Assembly (NCBI GenBank): GCA_963798855.1
Contig: CAWCUU010000003.1
Span: 186,001-250,000 of the forward strand
Direction: 5' to 3'
Length of the DNA stretch: 64,000 bases
Source of the DNA: CAWCUU01 sp963798855
Lineage (GTDB): Bacteria; Gemmatimonadota; Gemmatimonadetes; Longimicrobiales; RSA9
Positions 32,658-41,340 of this stretch are shown here, piece by piece. The position numbers and the translations under genes were made by a program. The notes below the pieces were generated by a model that saw only the letters and a program-made list of their open reading frames with translations, was not told the DNA's origin and searched no databases. Each line of letters begins with the position of its first letter. Position 1 is the stretch's first letter.

Positions 32658-35600
32658 ATGCCCGCACCGTCGCCTCGACTGCTGCTGTTCTCGCTGCTCG
32701 CGTTCGCGCCGCTGTGCCCGGCCGGAGGCATCGCGCAGACACCGGCCGTCCCGCCGCTGCTCTCGGAGCTGCGCCTGCGCTCGATCGGGCCGGCCGTGAC
32801 AGGCGGGCGGATCGACGACGTGGAGGCGGTGCCGGGGCATCCGGCTACCGTGTATGTCGCCACGGCGACGGGCGGCTTGTGGAAGACGACGAACGGGGGG
32901 GTGACGTGGCGGCCGCTGTTCGACGCGCAGCCGGTGAGCACGTTTGGCGATGTTGCCCTGGCGCCGTCCGACGCGAACGTCGTCTGGGTGGGCACGGGCG
33001 AGCAGAACAACCGTCAGAGCACGTCGTGGGGCGACGGTGTGTACCGCTCCAGCGACGGCGGGAAGACGTGGACGCACGCCGGTCTCGAGGGTACGCGCCA
33101 CATCGGCCGCATCGTTGTGGATCCGAACGATCCCGAGGTTGCATTCGTCGCCGCGCTGGGGAACCTGTGGAAGCCTTCCGCGGAGCGTGGCGTCTACCGG
33201 ACGCGTGACGGCGGGAGGACGTGGACGAAGGTGCTGTACGTGGACACGTTGACGGGCGCGGTGGACCTGGCGATCGACCCGCGCGACGGCCGTACGGTCT
33301 ACGCCGCGACGTATCAGCGGCTGCGTCGCACGTGGGGCTACAACGGCGGCGGCCCCGGCAGCGGCATCTGGAAGACGACGGACGGAGGGGAGCACTGGAC
33401 GCGGCTGTCGAACGGGCTGCCGGAGGATCCTCTCGGCCGCATCGGGCTTGCGATCTCCGCCCAGGAGCCTCGGGTGCTGGTCGCGCGCATCGAGCACGCG
33501 ACGCGCTCCGGCGTCTACCGCAGCGAGGACGGCGGCGAGACGTGGACGCGGGCGAGCGAGCTGAACCCGCGCCCCTCGTATTACGGCGGGATCTGGATCG
33601 ATCCGACCGACGCGCAGAGGATCTACGTGCTGTCGACCGACGCCTACATGAGCGAGGACGGCGGCCGCTCGTTCCATGAGCTGCCGACCGCGCCGACCTA
33701 CGATGTCGGCGTGCACTCGGACCACCACGCGCTGTGGATCGATCCTGGCAACTCCGAGCACCTCTTCCTCGCAGGCGACGGCGGGCTCTACGAGAGCTGG
33801 GACCGGGGCGCGACGTACCGGAAGCTGAACAATTTCGCGATCGCGCAGATCTACAGCGTCGGCGCCGATGATGAGGACCCCTACAACGTCTACATCGGGC
33901 TGCAGGACAACCACTCCTGGATGGGTCCGAGCGCGACGCGCCGCTGGGCCGGCATCATCAACGACGACTGGAAGGAGATCGGCTTCGGCGACGGCATGTA
34001 CCAGGTCGTCGATCCGACCAGCAACCGCTACGTCTACAGCAACTCACAGGACGGCAGCTACACGCGCGTGGACGCGCGGACGGGCGACATCCTCGACATC
34101 GCGCCGCGCGCACCAGACGGCGGCCCCGGCTACCGCTTCGAGTGGACCTCGCCCTCGATGGTGGACCGCTTCGATGCCGCCACGGTCTACGTCGCCGGCA
34201 ACCGGCTCTTCATCTCGCACGACCGGGGCGGATCATGGCAGCCGACCGAGGACCTCACCAAGCAGATCGATCGCGACACCCTCACGCTCATGGGCGTGCG
34301 GGGCTCGCAGCCGATGCTGTCGAAGAACGACGGCACGGAGTCGTACGGCGAGATCACGACGATGGACCAGTCCCCGGTGGAGCGGGGCGTGCTCTGGGTC
34401 GGGACCGACGACGGCAACATCCAGCTGTCTCGCGACGGCGGCCGCACGTGGAACGAGGTCGGGCGCAACATCCCGCGCGCGGGCACTCGCCTCACGCGCA
34501 CGACCTACATCAGCCGCGTCACCGCCTCGGCTGCCGCGCCCGGGGTCGCGTATGCCGCCCTGGACGCGCACCGGGACGGCGACTTCCGCCCCTATGTCTT
34601 CCGCACGACCGACTTCGGCAGGACGTGGACCTCGATCGCCGCCGGGCTGCCGGACGACGGCTCGGTCAACGAGATCGTCGAGCATCCGGACAATCCGGCG
34701 CTGCTGTTCACGGGCACCGAGCACGCACTGTTCGTTTCGCTGGACACCGGCGCGCACTGGCAGCGGCTCGGCGCGAACCTGCCGACCACGCTCTACGACG
34801 ACCTGCTCATCCACCCCAGCGCCAACGACCTGATCGTCGCCACCCACGGGCGCTCAGTCTGGATCCTCGACGATGTGGCCCCGCTCGCGGAGTGGACGGG
34901 CGACGTCGCCACCGAGAAGGCACACCTCTTCTCCATCCGTCCGGCCACGCTGTTCCAGTACTGGAAGAACACGTCGTACCGGGGGCAGGCGGACTGGGCG
35001 GGAGAGAATCCGGCGTACGGCGCGATCGTCAGCTACTATCTCGCCGAGCCGGCGGGGCAGGCGAAGCTCGTGATCCGCGACACGGCGGGCACGGTGGTGC
35101 GGACGCTCGAGGCGGCGGGCGAGGCGGGGATCATCCATCGGGTTGCGTGGGACCTGCGCCACGACCTGCCCTTCGACATGCCGGCGCAGGAGGCGTCCGC
35201 CGCGCTTCCCCGCCCCGCCCAGCCGCTCGAGCTGCGCGGGCCGCTCGTCTCGCCCGGCACGTACCGCGTCACCCTCGAGGCGAACGGCCTCACGCGGACG
35301 CAGACGGTCGAGGTCCGGCCGGACCCGCTCATGCCGATGCTGGAGGCGAGCGACTACGCGGCGCGCGAGCGCTTCAACGTCGAGCTGCTCGCGCTGATGC
35401 AGAAGGTGGACGCCGCGCTGCAGCGAACCTCGGGTCTGCGCACGCGGCTCCAGGCGCTGCGCGACTCACTCGCTACCCGCGGCGCGCCGCCCGCCGACGT
35501 GACCACCCGGCTCGATTCCGTCACCGTGCTCGAGGACCGGCTCGGCGCGCAGGCGCGCTCGCGGGGGTTGCGCGGCCAGATCCTGCGGCTCTACGGAGAC

Positions 35601-35735
35601 CTGAACGGAGCCGCGGTACAGCAGGGGAGCCTCTATCCGCCGACGCCACAGATGCTGGAGCGGAAGCGCACGATGGAGCAGAGCCTCGAGCGGGTGATGC
35701 GGGACATCGAGCGCGCGGAGGCCGCGCCGCGGTAA
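32658..35735 (+). CDS. Secreted VPS10/BNR-repeat (sortilin-like glycosidase-type) beta-propeller protein
   Basis: This 1025-residue protein has a signal peptide ending GGIAQ. From about residue 40 to 700 it carries repeated Asp-box motifs of form SxDGGxTW (KTTNGGVTW, RSSDGGKTW, RTRDGGRTW, KTTDGGEHW, RSEDGGETW, LSRDGGRTW), typical of sialidase-like and sortilin/VPS10 propellers. The C-terminal part has a beta-sandwich and a helical, coiled-coil-like end (LQRTSGLRTRLQALRDSL). Large proteins of this kind are frequent in Gemmatimonadota and Bacteroidota, usually without a known substrate. No sialidase catalytic Arg triad can be assigned, so enzyme activity is uncertain. It may act in peptide or glycan binding at the surface. 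Confidence 0.85.
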   Translation: MPAPSPRLLLFSLLAFAPLCPAGGIAQTPAVPPLLSELRLRSIGPAVTGGRIDDVEAVPGHPATVYVATATGGLWKTTNGGVTWRPLFDAQPVSTFGDVALAPSDANVVWVGTGEQNNRQSTSWGDGVYRSSDGGKTWTHAGLEGTRHIGRIVVDPNDPEVAFVAALGNLWKPSAERGVYRTRDGGRTWTKVLYVDTLTGAVDLAIDPRDGRTVYAATYQRLRRTWGYNGGGPGSGIWKTTDGGEHWTRLSNGLPEDPLGRIGLAISAQEPRVLVARIEHATRSGVYRSEDGGETWTRASELNPRPSYYGGIWIDPTDAQRIYVLSTDAYMSEDGGRSFHELPTAPTYDVGVHSDHHALWIDPGNSEHLFLAGDGGLYESWDRGATYRKLNNFAIAQIYSVGADDEDPYNVYIGLQDNHSWMGPSATRRWAGIINDDWKEIGFGDGMYQVVDPTSNRYVYSNSQDGSYTRVDARTGDILDIAPRAPDGGPGYRFEWTSPSMVDRFDAATVYVAGNRLFISHDRGGSWQPTEDLTKQIDRDTLTLMGVRGSQPMLSKNDGTESYGEITTMDQSPVERGVLWVGTDDGNIQLSRDGGRTWNEVGRNIPRAGTRLTRTTYISRVTASAAAPGVAYAALDAHRDGDFRPYVFRTTDFGRTWTSIAAGLPDDGSVNEIVEHPDNPALLFTGTEHALFVSLDTGAHWQRLGANLPTTLYDDLLIHPSANDLIVATHGRSVWILDDVAPLAEWTGDVATEKAHLFSIRPATLFQYWKNTSYRGQADWAGENPAYGAIVSYYLAEPAGQAKLVIRDTAGTVVRTLEAAGEAGIIHRVAWDLRHDLPFDMPAQEASAALPRPAQPLELRGPLVSPGTYRVTLEANGLTRTQTVEVRPDPLMPMLEASDYAARERFNVELLALMQKVDAALQRTSGLRTRLQALRDSLATRGAPPADVTTRLDSVTVLEDRLGAQARSRGLRGQILRLYGDLNGAAVQQGSLYPPTPQMLERKRTMEQSLERVMRDIERAEAAPR

Positions 35736-35743
35736 AACGAGCG

Positions 35744-35764
35744 CGGCGGACGGATCATCCGCCG
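35744..35764. terminator. Hairpin in convergent gap, possible bidirectional terminator
   Basis: CGGCGGA-CGGATCA-TCCGCCG forms a perfect 7-bp stem 9 bp after the BNR gene stop and 35 bp from the end of the convergent lipoprotein gene. It has no U-tract, so it is a weak terminator at best. Confidence 0.45.
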
Positions 35765-35798
35765 GAGGGTCGTCGGAAGCCGAGAATCGGGCGGGTCC

Positions 35799-36296
35799 TC
35801 AGTGAATGGGGAATGTCAGGCGCAGCAGCGGCACGCGCGCGTTGTTGGGCCCTCCCTTGCCATCCCCCCTCCCCGATCCTGTCGAGACGAACTGCGAGAT
35901 CACCACGTAGGTGGCCACGGCGGCGGCGCCGCCGATCGCGACGAACGTCTTCGTGCGGTTCAGCCGGCGCTCCTCGATCTCGACCAGGCTGCTCTGTGGG
36001 ATGTCGACCCGCTGGACGAAGCGTCGCACCTCCGCCCCCTGCTGGGCCGTCCGGCCGGGCACCTCGAGCAGCAGCGAGCCGTCGTCGTGGCCCACGACCT
36101 GCCCGTCGAGGTCACGGCTCGTGTATCCGATGTATTCGGCGAGGCGTTGCGATTCCTGCGGCGTGAGCCGAGCCCGCACGCGGGTTCCCGGCTGCACCTG
36201 CTCGTAGGCTATCGGCTGGTACGAGTAGCAGGCCGCAGTCGCGAGCAGCGTCAGCGCGAGGCCGACCCGAAGACAATGGCGCGGATCAGGTCTCAT
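35799..36296 (-). CDS. Small lipoprotein with C-terminal hydrophobic segment, paralogue of 7764-8225 product
   Basis: This 165-residue protein has the lipobox ATAAC at C23, followed by YSYQP. The middle is beta-rich (GTRVRARLTPQES, LDGQVVGHDDGSLLLEVPG, QRVDIPQSSLVEIEERRLNR), then a hydrophobic stretch TFVAIGGAAAVATYVVISQFV and a Gly-rich segment ending LLRLTFPIH. The same order of elements is found in the 7764-8225 product. The wording of the middle region (DGSLLLE after a switch-like loop) is reminiscent of small SH3-like beta-barrels, but I cannot assign a family. Function unknown. Confidence 0.72.
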   Translation of the reverse strand: MRPDPRHCLRVGLALTLLATAACYSYQPIAYEQVQPGTRVRARLTPQESQRLAEYIGYTSRDLDGQVVGHDDGSLLLEVPGRTAQQGAEVRRFVQRVDIPQSSLVEIEERRLNRTKTFVAIGGAAAVATYVVISQFVSTGSGRGDGKGGPNNARVPLLRLTFPIH

Positions 36297-36331
36297 GAGC
36301 GGATCGCCTCACAGTTCAAGCGGGGGCGCGG

Positions 36332-36474
36332 GGATCGGGGGGATACAGGAGATCAGAGGTCCGCCCCGAACCCGGCTGTCGCCACGAACAAATATATCAT
36401 TCTCATGGTGTCCGAGCGCCGGGCGGGGCCAGGCGGAGATCGATCCCCCTCATCTCCTGCATCCCCCGATCTCC
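36332..36474. repeat. Imperfect inverted repeat (about 22 bp arms, 143 bp overall), MITE-like
   Basis: The left arm GGATCGGGGGGATACAGGAG+AT (36332-36353) and the right arm ATCTCCTGCATCCCCCGATC+TCC (36452-36474) are reverse complements with about three differences. The roughly 98-bp interior has no reading frame of interest. It lies between the lipoprotein gene start and the terminator of SusCD pair 3. It may be a miniature inverted-repeat element or a large leader hairpin. Confidence 0.5.
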
Positions 36475-36520
36475 TTTTTCTGGTGTACCCGGATCAGCCG
36501 AAAACCCGGATCTCCTCAGG

Positions 36521-36554
36521 AAAAAAGGCGGGGGTGGCGACCGCCACCCCCGCC
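36521..36554 (-). terminator. Rho-independent terminator of SusCD pair 3
   Basis: On the minus strand the perfect stem GGCGGGGGTGG / CCACCCCCGCC, with a six-base top that can pair further, is followed by TTTTTT. It lies 26 bp past the susD stop. Confidence 0.92.
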
Positions 36555-36579
36555 TCCACAGGCTGGTACTGCGCCCGGA

Positions 36580-37872
36580 TCAGCCCTTGAGGTTGGAGTT
36601 CGAATCCAACTCCGACTTGCTGATCGGGATGCACGTGTCGCGCCCGTTCAGGAAATCGGAGTGGGCTGGGCCCGACTCCGCGTAGAAGCGGGCCGCATCC
36701 CACAAGTGCCGTCCCTCGAGCCAGAGCGTCGCCGCCCTCTCGTAGTGAAGGTCGGCCCAGGCGCCCGCCATCGTCAAGGCCGGCACGAGCGGGGCCATCC
36801 CATAGACCACGCGCCCCTGGTTCATCAGCGTGTACGCACCGACGATGTCGGTGTTCCGCAGCGCCGCCTCCGCCCGAAGGATGAGCATCTCCGTGCCCTT
36901 CACGAGCGGCACGTCGTCCTCGCGGGTGTCGTACTTGTGCTCACGGTACATCGGATCGTGGCCGTTCGCGCCGACGGCCTGCGAGTTGTCGGCGTTGAGA
37001 GTCACGTCCCACGGCGCCCTCGGATCGTCCAGGTGGCTCATGCGCCACGCCTGGCCGAGCATTCCCGCGGTCGCGGCGATCGTGGAGTCCGACATGAACG
37101 TGTTCCAGATCGAATATTCGTTCCGGTCGTGGGTCTCATAGGTGACGTCGTTGTCCGGGCTGGGCGACGACAGCTTGGCGTCCAGCTCGAAGCTGGCCGG
37201 AACCATCTGCGCATCGGCCACCGCGCCCGCCCAGTCGCCGTTCCACGCCTTCAGGGAGGCGCGCACACCATACGCGGCCGTCTTCGTTTCGTCGACGGTG
37301 CTCCCCGAAGCGGCGCCGGCGATCATGATCGCGCTGTCCTCCTGCGCGATCCCGCGGGCGAAGTAAACGCTCGGGTCCAGCGCCGAACCACCGTCGATGA
37401 CCGCCTGACAGACGTTCTCGCCGAGCGAACGGTTGGCGAGGCCCGCCAGCATGTAGGCGCGGGCGACGTACTGATTGGTGTTGAAGTCGGACGGATCTAG
37501 GACGCCCTGCATCCGACGGAGCCCATCCTCGGCCGTCCACCGCGCGACCTGGAGGTTGCCCCAGATCGTGCCCGTGTCCTCGGGGTCGACATGGCCCCGC
37601 GGCACCTCCGCCCAGTTATAGCTGCCGCCGTGCCACAGCTCGCCACCCATCAGCCCGACCCACGTGATCAGGTTGTCCGTCGGCGTGGCGAACATGTACC
37701 CGATGCGGTTGGCCATCCCCGCGATGAGGCTCGGGATCGCATCGGTTCGGTTCAGGTCGGAATCGGCGATCTTGCCCGGGCTCTCCACGTCCAGCAGGCC
37801 GCTGCACCCCACGCCCGCGAGCAGGAGCCCTGCCAGCGCCGCTCCCAGGACCTTCGATTTCGTTAGAATCAT
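36580..37872 (-). CDS. SusD/RagB-family outer-membrane lipoprotein (pair 3)
   Basis: This 430-residue protein has the lipobox AGVGC at C23. It shows LLDVESPGKIADSDLN, then SLIAGMANRIGYMF and VARAYMLAGLANRSLGENVC (TPR-like helices), ending with RAATLWLEGRHLWDAARFY, the conserved SusD C-terminal helix in which EGRHLWDAARF is the hallmark. It starts 16 bp after susC pair 3. It probably binds ligand above the SusC channel. With GGT and a class-A-like beta-lactamase encoded divergently next door, a peptide-type ligand is possible (inference). Confidence 0.9.
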   Translation of the reverse strand: MILTKSKVLGAALAGLLLAGVGCSGLLDVESPGKIADSDLNRTDAIPSLIAGMANRIGYMFATPTDNLITWVGLMGGELWHGGSYNWAEVPRGHVDPEDTGTIWGNLQVARWTAEDGLRRMQGVLDPSDFNTNQYVARAYMLAGLANRSLGENVCQAVIDGGSALDPSVYFARGIAQEDSAIMIAGAASGSTVDETKTAAYGVRASLKAWNGDWAGAVADAQMVPASFELDAKLSSPSPDNDVTYETHDRNEYSIWNTFMSDSTIAATAGMLGQAWRMSHLDDPRAPWDVTLNADNSQAVGANGHDPMYREHKYDTREDDVPLVKGTEMLILRAEAALRNTDIVGAYTLMNQGRVVYGMAPLVPALTMAGAWADLHYERAATLWLEGRHLWDAARFYAESGPAHSDFLNGRDTCIPISKSELDSNSNLKG

Positions 37873-37888
37873 CGTCTGACTCCTCGGC

Positions 37889-40800
37889 TCAGAAGGTCGT
37901 CCGCAGGGTGAACAGGAACGTCCGGCCCGGTGGAATGTCGTAGTAGTCCCGGCGTCCGAATCGTCCCGCGTTCCCGACGTTGTTGAACTGATCGCCCGAG
38001 CTGGAAACCTCGGGATCCGTGCCCGTGTAGTCGGTCCACGTGAGCAGGTTGCGACCCGCCACCGAGATGCTCGCCGCCTTCGCCCACGGGACGATGCGTC
38101 CGGGCAGGTTGTAGGTCAGCGAGACCGAGCGCAGCTTCGTGAAGTCCGCCTTCTCGATCCACCAGGAGATGTCGTACAGATCGGTGCCGTTCGGCGCGCA
38201 GCGGGCGCGATCCCTCGCCGTGTAGCCACTGACATCGCCGCCGTTGAGATATGCCTCCTGGTAGCCCAGGCAGGGGAACCACGCGCCGCGCCGGGCGCTC
38301 TGGTAGCCCGTGTAGTTCGGCAGGTAATGCCCCCCCTGGTGCTCGATCAGCGCGTCGACCGTGAGGTTGTCCAGCAGCGTGAGCGTCGTGCCGATGGTGA
38401 ACTCGCGCGTCGGGAACACCGGCCCGATCATGTTGTTCCCGGTCACGACGCACGGCGTCGTGCTGCCGGACAGCTCCGCGTCCGTGCAGTCGAACTTCGG
38501 CTCCGCGAGTGCGTCGGAATTCCTGATTTGCCACCCGTAGTACGCGGGAGCCGGCTCGCCGACCCTCATGTAAGACAGCAAGCCCGTGTAGATCTCATGC
38601 GCACCCGGATCCTCCTTCGAGCCGGGCCCGAGGTCGAGCACCTTGCCGCTCAGCCATGAACCGGAGCTCCGCACCCGCCAGTCGATGGTGGAGGTCCGTA
38701 CCAGGCCCAGGCTCAGAGATGCCTCGATGCCCTTGTTGCGGAGCTGCCCGACGTTCTCGATCTCGTCGGCCAGGAAGCCCTGCGACGGCGGCAGATTCAC
38801 CGGGACGAGCGCGTCGTTCGTGGTGGCCTGGAAGGCGGTGAACTCGAGCCCCACGCGTCCGGACAGCCAGCTCGCGTCGAAGCCGCCCTCGATCTCGGTC
38901 GTCCGCTCCGGACCGACATCCGCGTTTCCGACGTTGTCGGGGCGGAAGCCCGGCGACCCGTCGTAGGGCGCGGCCTGCCAGGTACGCAGCTTGTCGAACG
39001 CGCCGGGCGCCTTGCCCGACTGTCCGACGGCGGCGCGCAGCTTGAAGGTGTCCCACCAGCTCTGCGGGAAGAAGTCGTAGTCCGACAGCACCCACGCGAG
39101 GCTCACCTTCGGGTACGGCTGCAACCCGAAGTTCTGGCCGAAGGCGCTGTTGCCATCCACGCGCAGACCGGCGGTCAGGAAGAGCCGGTCCTGGATGCCG
39201 AGTAGCTCCTGAAAGAAGAAGCCGGCATTGGTCTCCGCCGTCGGCTGGTCCGCGAGGTAGGTCACCGAAGCGCCGGACTCGAGCGTGGGGCGTCCGGGGC
39301 CCGCGAAGCTCTCGACGTCGGTCTCGGTCCAGTGGTGCCGGTCGCGGAAGAGCTGACCACCCCACGAAAACGTGGACGCCAGGCTTTGGCCGAGCTTCGC
39401 CTGCCACGATCCGGCGTAGTCGAGGGAGAGCTTGTAGTGCTGGGTGTCTTCCTTCCAGTAGTAGCCGAGCGGCGTCGTCAGCGCGCCGAACGGCAGCGTC
39501 GTCTCGTCGTAGATGTAGGTGTAGTCCCAGCCGACGGAGAAGCGGTTCAGGATGTTCGGCGTCAGGTCGTAGTTCACGGTAAAGCCGGACGTGAAGTGAT
39601 CGGACTTCGTGTAGTACTGGTCATCGAACACGTGGACGTTCGCGATGCAAACCTTGTCGGCCGAGACGTTCGCGCACTCATCGCCGAGCCCACCCTGCAT
39701 GTAGCCGAACGGGCCGCGGCCGACGTCGAGGAAGAAGCCCTCGGCGTTGTTGCCGTCGCCGACCCAGCGGGTGTCGCGCCGCTGATAGGACGTGTTCAGC
39801 GTGAGCTTGAGCTGATCGAGCGGCGAGAAGGAGAAGTTGCCCCGGAAGCCGCCGTCCTTCGAGTTCGCGGTCTGGAGATAGCCGTCCGCGCTGCTGACGT
39901 TGCCGGAGAGGAAGTAGGTGATCAGATCCGTCCCGCCCCGGACGGAAAGGCTCAGCGCGCCCTGCGGCCCGATCTGCTGCCAGTCGCCGTCGGCCGGGCA
40001 CGTCGGATCCTCGAAGTAGACGCGTTGGCCCTCGTTGTCGCCGCTCGGCGCGATGCCGTAAAGCAGGCTGGTGTTGCCGCACTTCGTGTAGAACTGCGTC
40101 GGATCGTCCTTGCCGAGCTTCGGCGCGAAGGTGCCGCCGGCCGACAGCTCCGCGTTCCAGATCGGCGCGCCGGCCGCGCCCTTCTTCGTGAAGATCTGGA
40201 TCACGCCGCCCGCCGCCTCGGTGCCATACAGCGTCGTCGCGGCGGCGCCCTTGACGATCTCGACGCGCTCGATATCCTCGGCCGCAATGTCCTGCAGCGG
40301 GTTCGTCTCCGTGTACCCGCCCCACCCGGCGCGGTGGGGTGCGTTCGCGATGCGCACGCCGTCCACGTAGATGAGTGGAGCGACGGCCTGGGAAACCGTG
40401 TTCACGCCGCGGATCTTGATCGTTCCGCCCGCGCCCGGCTGCCCGCTGTTCGTCATGACCGTGACGCCGGGCGCCCGCCCCTGGATCACGTCCTGCGAGT
40501 TGGCGACCGGCGCGTTGGAGATCTCGCGCGCGGTGATCGCCTCGGTGCTGTTGCCCACCTCCTTCTTGCGGACGGCCGCGGCGGTGCCGGTCACGACCAG
40601 CTCGTCGAGCGCGAGCGCCGTCGTCGACAGCCGGAAGTCGGCCGTCGCGGTTTGGCCAGCCGCCACGGTGACGGGCTGATCGGCCGCTCCGTAGCCGATC
40701 ATCTGCACCTTCACCGTGTACGATCCGGCGGGCACGTTGAGGAGCATGTAACGGCCCGCCTCACTGGTGATCGTGCCGAAGCTGGTGCCCTGGATGAACA

Positions 40801-40951
40801 CCTGTGCGCCGGACAGCGGCTGCTGGGTCTTCTGGTCGACGACCAGGCCCTGGATACGACCATTCTCCTGCGCGGAGAGCGGCGTAAGGGCGCCGAGGAC
40901 CAGAAACTCGACCGCGAGCAGCGTAGTGGCCAATTGAGCGCGACGACTCAT
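37889..40951 (-). CDS. SusC/RagA-family TonB-linked outer-membrane receptor (pair 3)
   Basis: This 1020-residue protein starts at the ATG of MSRRAQLATTLL, preceded by GAGGAGG. A longer frame to 41098 runs through non-coding sequence. The signal peptide ends at PLSAQ, followed by a regulatory-like domain (IQGLVVDQKTQQPLSGAQVFI), plug (DELVVTGTAAAVRKKEVGNS, PLIYVDGVRIANAP, IERVEIVKGAAATTLYGTEA, GVIQIFTKKG) and barrel ending PPGRTFLFTLRTTF. The plug ends GTEAAGGVIQIFTKKG rather than the GSRAxxGVxxITTKSG of pairs 1 and 2, so pairs 3 and 4 form a second subgroup. Confidence 0.92.
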   Translation of the reverse strand: MSRRAQLATTLLAVEFLVLGALTPLSAQENGRIQGLVVDQKTQQPLSGAQVFIQGTSFGTITSEAGRYMLLNVPAGSYTVKVQMIGYGAADQPVTVAAGQTATADFRLSTTALALDELVVTGTAAAVRKKEVGNSTEAITAREISNAPVANSQDVIQGRAPGVTVMTNSGQPGAGGTIKIRGVNTVSQAVAPLIYVDGVRIANAPHRAGWGGYTETNPLQDIAAEDIERVEIVKGAAATTLYGTEAAGGVIQIFTKKGAAGAPIWNAELSAGGTFAPKLGKDDPTQFYTKCGNTSLLYGIAPSGDNEGQRVYFEDPTCPADGDWQQIGPQGALSLSVRGGTDLITYFLSGNVSSADGYLQTANSKDGGFRGNFSFSPLDQLKLTLNTSYQRRDTRWVGDGNNAEGFFLDVGRGPFGYMQGGLGDECANVSADKVCIANVHVFDDQYYTKSDHFTSGFTVNYDLTPNILNRFSVGWDYTYIYDETTLPFGALTTPLGYYWKEDTQHYKLSLDYAGSWQAKLGQSLASTFSWGGQLFRDRHHWTETDVESFAGPGRPTLESGASVTYLADQPTAETNAGFFFQELLGIQDRLFLTAGLRVDGNSAFGQNFGLQPYPKVSLAWVLSDYDFFPQSWWDTFKLRAAVGQSGKAPGAFDKLRTWQAAPYDGSPGFRPDNVGNADVGPERTTEIEGGFDASWLSGRVGLEFTAFQATTNDALVPVNLPPSQGFLADEIENVGQLRNKGIEASLSLGLVRTSTIDWRVRSSGSWLSGKVLDLGPGSKEDPGAHEIYTGLLSYMRVGEPAPAYYGWQIRNSDALAEPKFDCTDAELSGSTTPCVVTGNNMIGPVFPTREFTIGTTLTLLDNLTVDALIEHQGGHYLPNYTGYQSARRGAWFPCLGYQEAYLNGGDVSGYTARDRARCAPNGTDLYDISWWIEKADFTKLRSVSLTYNLPGRIVPWAKAASISVAGRNLLTWTDYTGTDPEVSSSGDQFNNVGNAGRFGRRDYYDIPPGRTFLFTLRTTF

Positions 40952-41034
40952 GACCGTTGCCTCCTCGTGGGGGTCGAAATACCGAAACGGGCGCTGCCGC
41001 CCGAACGGATCACTGCCGATAAGAGGGATATCAT

Positions 41035-41063
41035 TCACGATCGCTCGTGCACGCGTATCGTGA
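41035..41063. promoter_or_regulatory. Inverted repeat TCACGAT-N15-ATCGTGA, possible operator
   Basis: A perfect 7-bp inverted repeat has a 15-bp spacer that itself contains CGTGCACG. It lies about 85 bp upstream of the susC pair 3 start and 280 bp upstream of ggt. The size and symmetry fit a dimeric regulator site, but no regulator gene is nearby. Confidence 0.3.
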
Positions 41064-41169
41064 TAACGTCGTAGCTCGCCCGTTTGTGACGCCTGCATCG
41101 GCGTCGTGTTCGCTGCAGGTGATGCGTCTGTCTCGTGGAGAGGGCAGAGTACCCGCCGCGCCCTACCGT

Positions 41170-41211
41170 GTCAAGACCACCCCGACAACTGCGTCAAGGC
41201 CGCCCCGACAA
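41170..41211. repeat. Two 19-bp direct repeats, 23-bp period, upstream of ggt
   Basis: GTCAAGACCACCCCGACAA (41170-41188) and GTCAAGGCCGCCCCGACAA (41193-41211) differ at two positions. A 23-bp spacing of near-identical boxes could be a regulator binding pair for ggt, or a simple duplication. Confidence 0.5.
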
Positions 41212-41340
41212 GGCCGTCATAGTCCGCCGGACATGAGCCGCCCCGTGCTCCCGGGCTTGCGTCCGAGGATCGTGCAGCGCCCTTTCCCCTTCGAGACGAA
41301 CGCTTCCGGCCCTACACCCCCAACCAGGAGGCCCAAGGAC

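Larger units (their letters stand above)
40952..41340. other. Non-coding divergent gap between susC pair 3 and ggt
   Basis: The 389-bp gap must hold two divergent promoters. Seen are a leader hairpin GGGCG-CTGC-CGCCC (40989-41002), an inverted repeat at 41035-41063, and a 19-bp direct repeat at 41170-41211. Nothing coding is supported. Confidence 0.5.
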
